NCBI GenBank assembly: GCA_018432925.1
Contig: JAHDSC010000062.1
Location: forward strand, 1-64,000
Direction of reading: 5' to 3'
From: Desulfobacterales bacterium
GTDB lineage: Bacteria; Desulfobacterota; Desulfobacteria; Desulfobacterales; JAHDSC01
Length of the DNA: 64,000 nt
The notes beneath the pieces were generated by a model. The model ran no database searches. It was not told the DNA's origin and saw only the letters and a program-made list of their open reading frames with translations. Of this stretch, positions 63,939 to 64,000 are shown piece by piece (within the stretch, counting starts at the first letter, position 1; every line of letters starts with the position of its first letter). The translations under genes and the position numbers were made by a program.

Positions 63939-64000
63939 TTATTTGAAGATTGGCAGGTTAGGCCCATGGACCGGGCGCAGTCCATTTTGTGGGTTTGGGT

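Overview
The window looks like a chromosomal segment of a Gram-negative, probably Desulfobacterota (Desulfobacteraceae-like) bacterium. This is inferred from the type II secretion set with GspN, the ispG-proS-rsh cluster, an archaeal-type short ProS, an FprA-type oxygen-scavenging flavoprotein, a c-di-GMP-I riboswitch and a PEP-CTERM-like tail. No rRNA, tRNA, CRISPR array or intact insertion sequence was recognised. By eye, bases 1-21,600 are AT-richer (mid-40s % GC) and most of 21,900-54,600 and 57,700-64,000 is clearly GC-richer.

Layout. 1-10,200: a type II secretion operon in the order (I)-J-K-L-M-N-C-D-E on the + strand, followed by a YidD-like secreted protein and a TPR protein. 12,000-13,800: a small cysteine-rich protein and a J-domain protein in long sparse spacers. 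14,230-16,590: trxA-trxB-bamD from a clear promoter, then rpmB. 16,596-21,492 (minus): ispG-proS-rsh. 22,083-23,594 (minus): catalase. 24,681-35,666 (minus): one 3,661-residue autotransporter adhesin with about 45 beta-solenoid repeats, preceded by a c-di-GMP-I riboswitch and a further structured leader. 36,659-42,451 (minus): a DUF488 protein, the FprA flavoprotein, an RlmK-like methyltransferase and glycogen phosphorylase. 42,805-48,726 (+): a complete RND tripartite efflux operon. 48,954-52,990 (minus): promoter, yybP-ykoY manganese riboswitch, Tim44-like protein and P-type ATPase. 53,286-54,599 (minus): a CNNM/CorC-type membrane protein. 54,958-57,443: two small membrane or exported proteins and an AIR-synthase-like protein. 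57,759-64,000 (minus): an accessory block with a DUF4062/HATPase fusion, a SWIM zinc-finger protein, an unknown Cys-rich protein and three damaged genes (ADP-ribosylglycohydrolase, RadC, class II glutamine amidotransferase).

How it fits together. Two RNA switches set the regulatory theme. c-di-GMP most likely turns on the giant surface adhesin (attachment or biofilm). Mn2+ most likely turns on the Tim44-like/P-type ATPase pair, which points to metal efflux. Catalase, thioredoxin/thioredoxin reductase and the flavo-diiron protein form an oxygen-defence theme expected of an anaerobe meeting oxygen. The most interesting items are the riboswitch-controlled adhesin with its three inserted domains, the unidentified structured RNA upstream of that riboswitch, and the manganese riboswitch that assigns a metal to an otherwise generic Ca2+-type ATPase.
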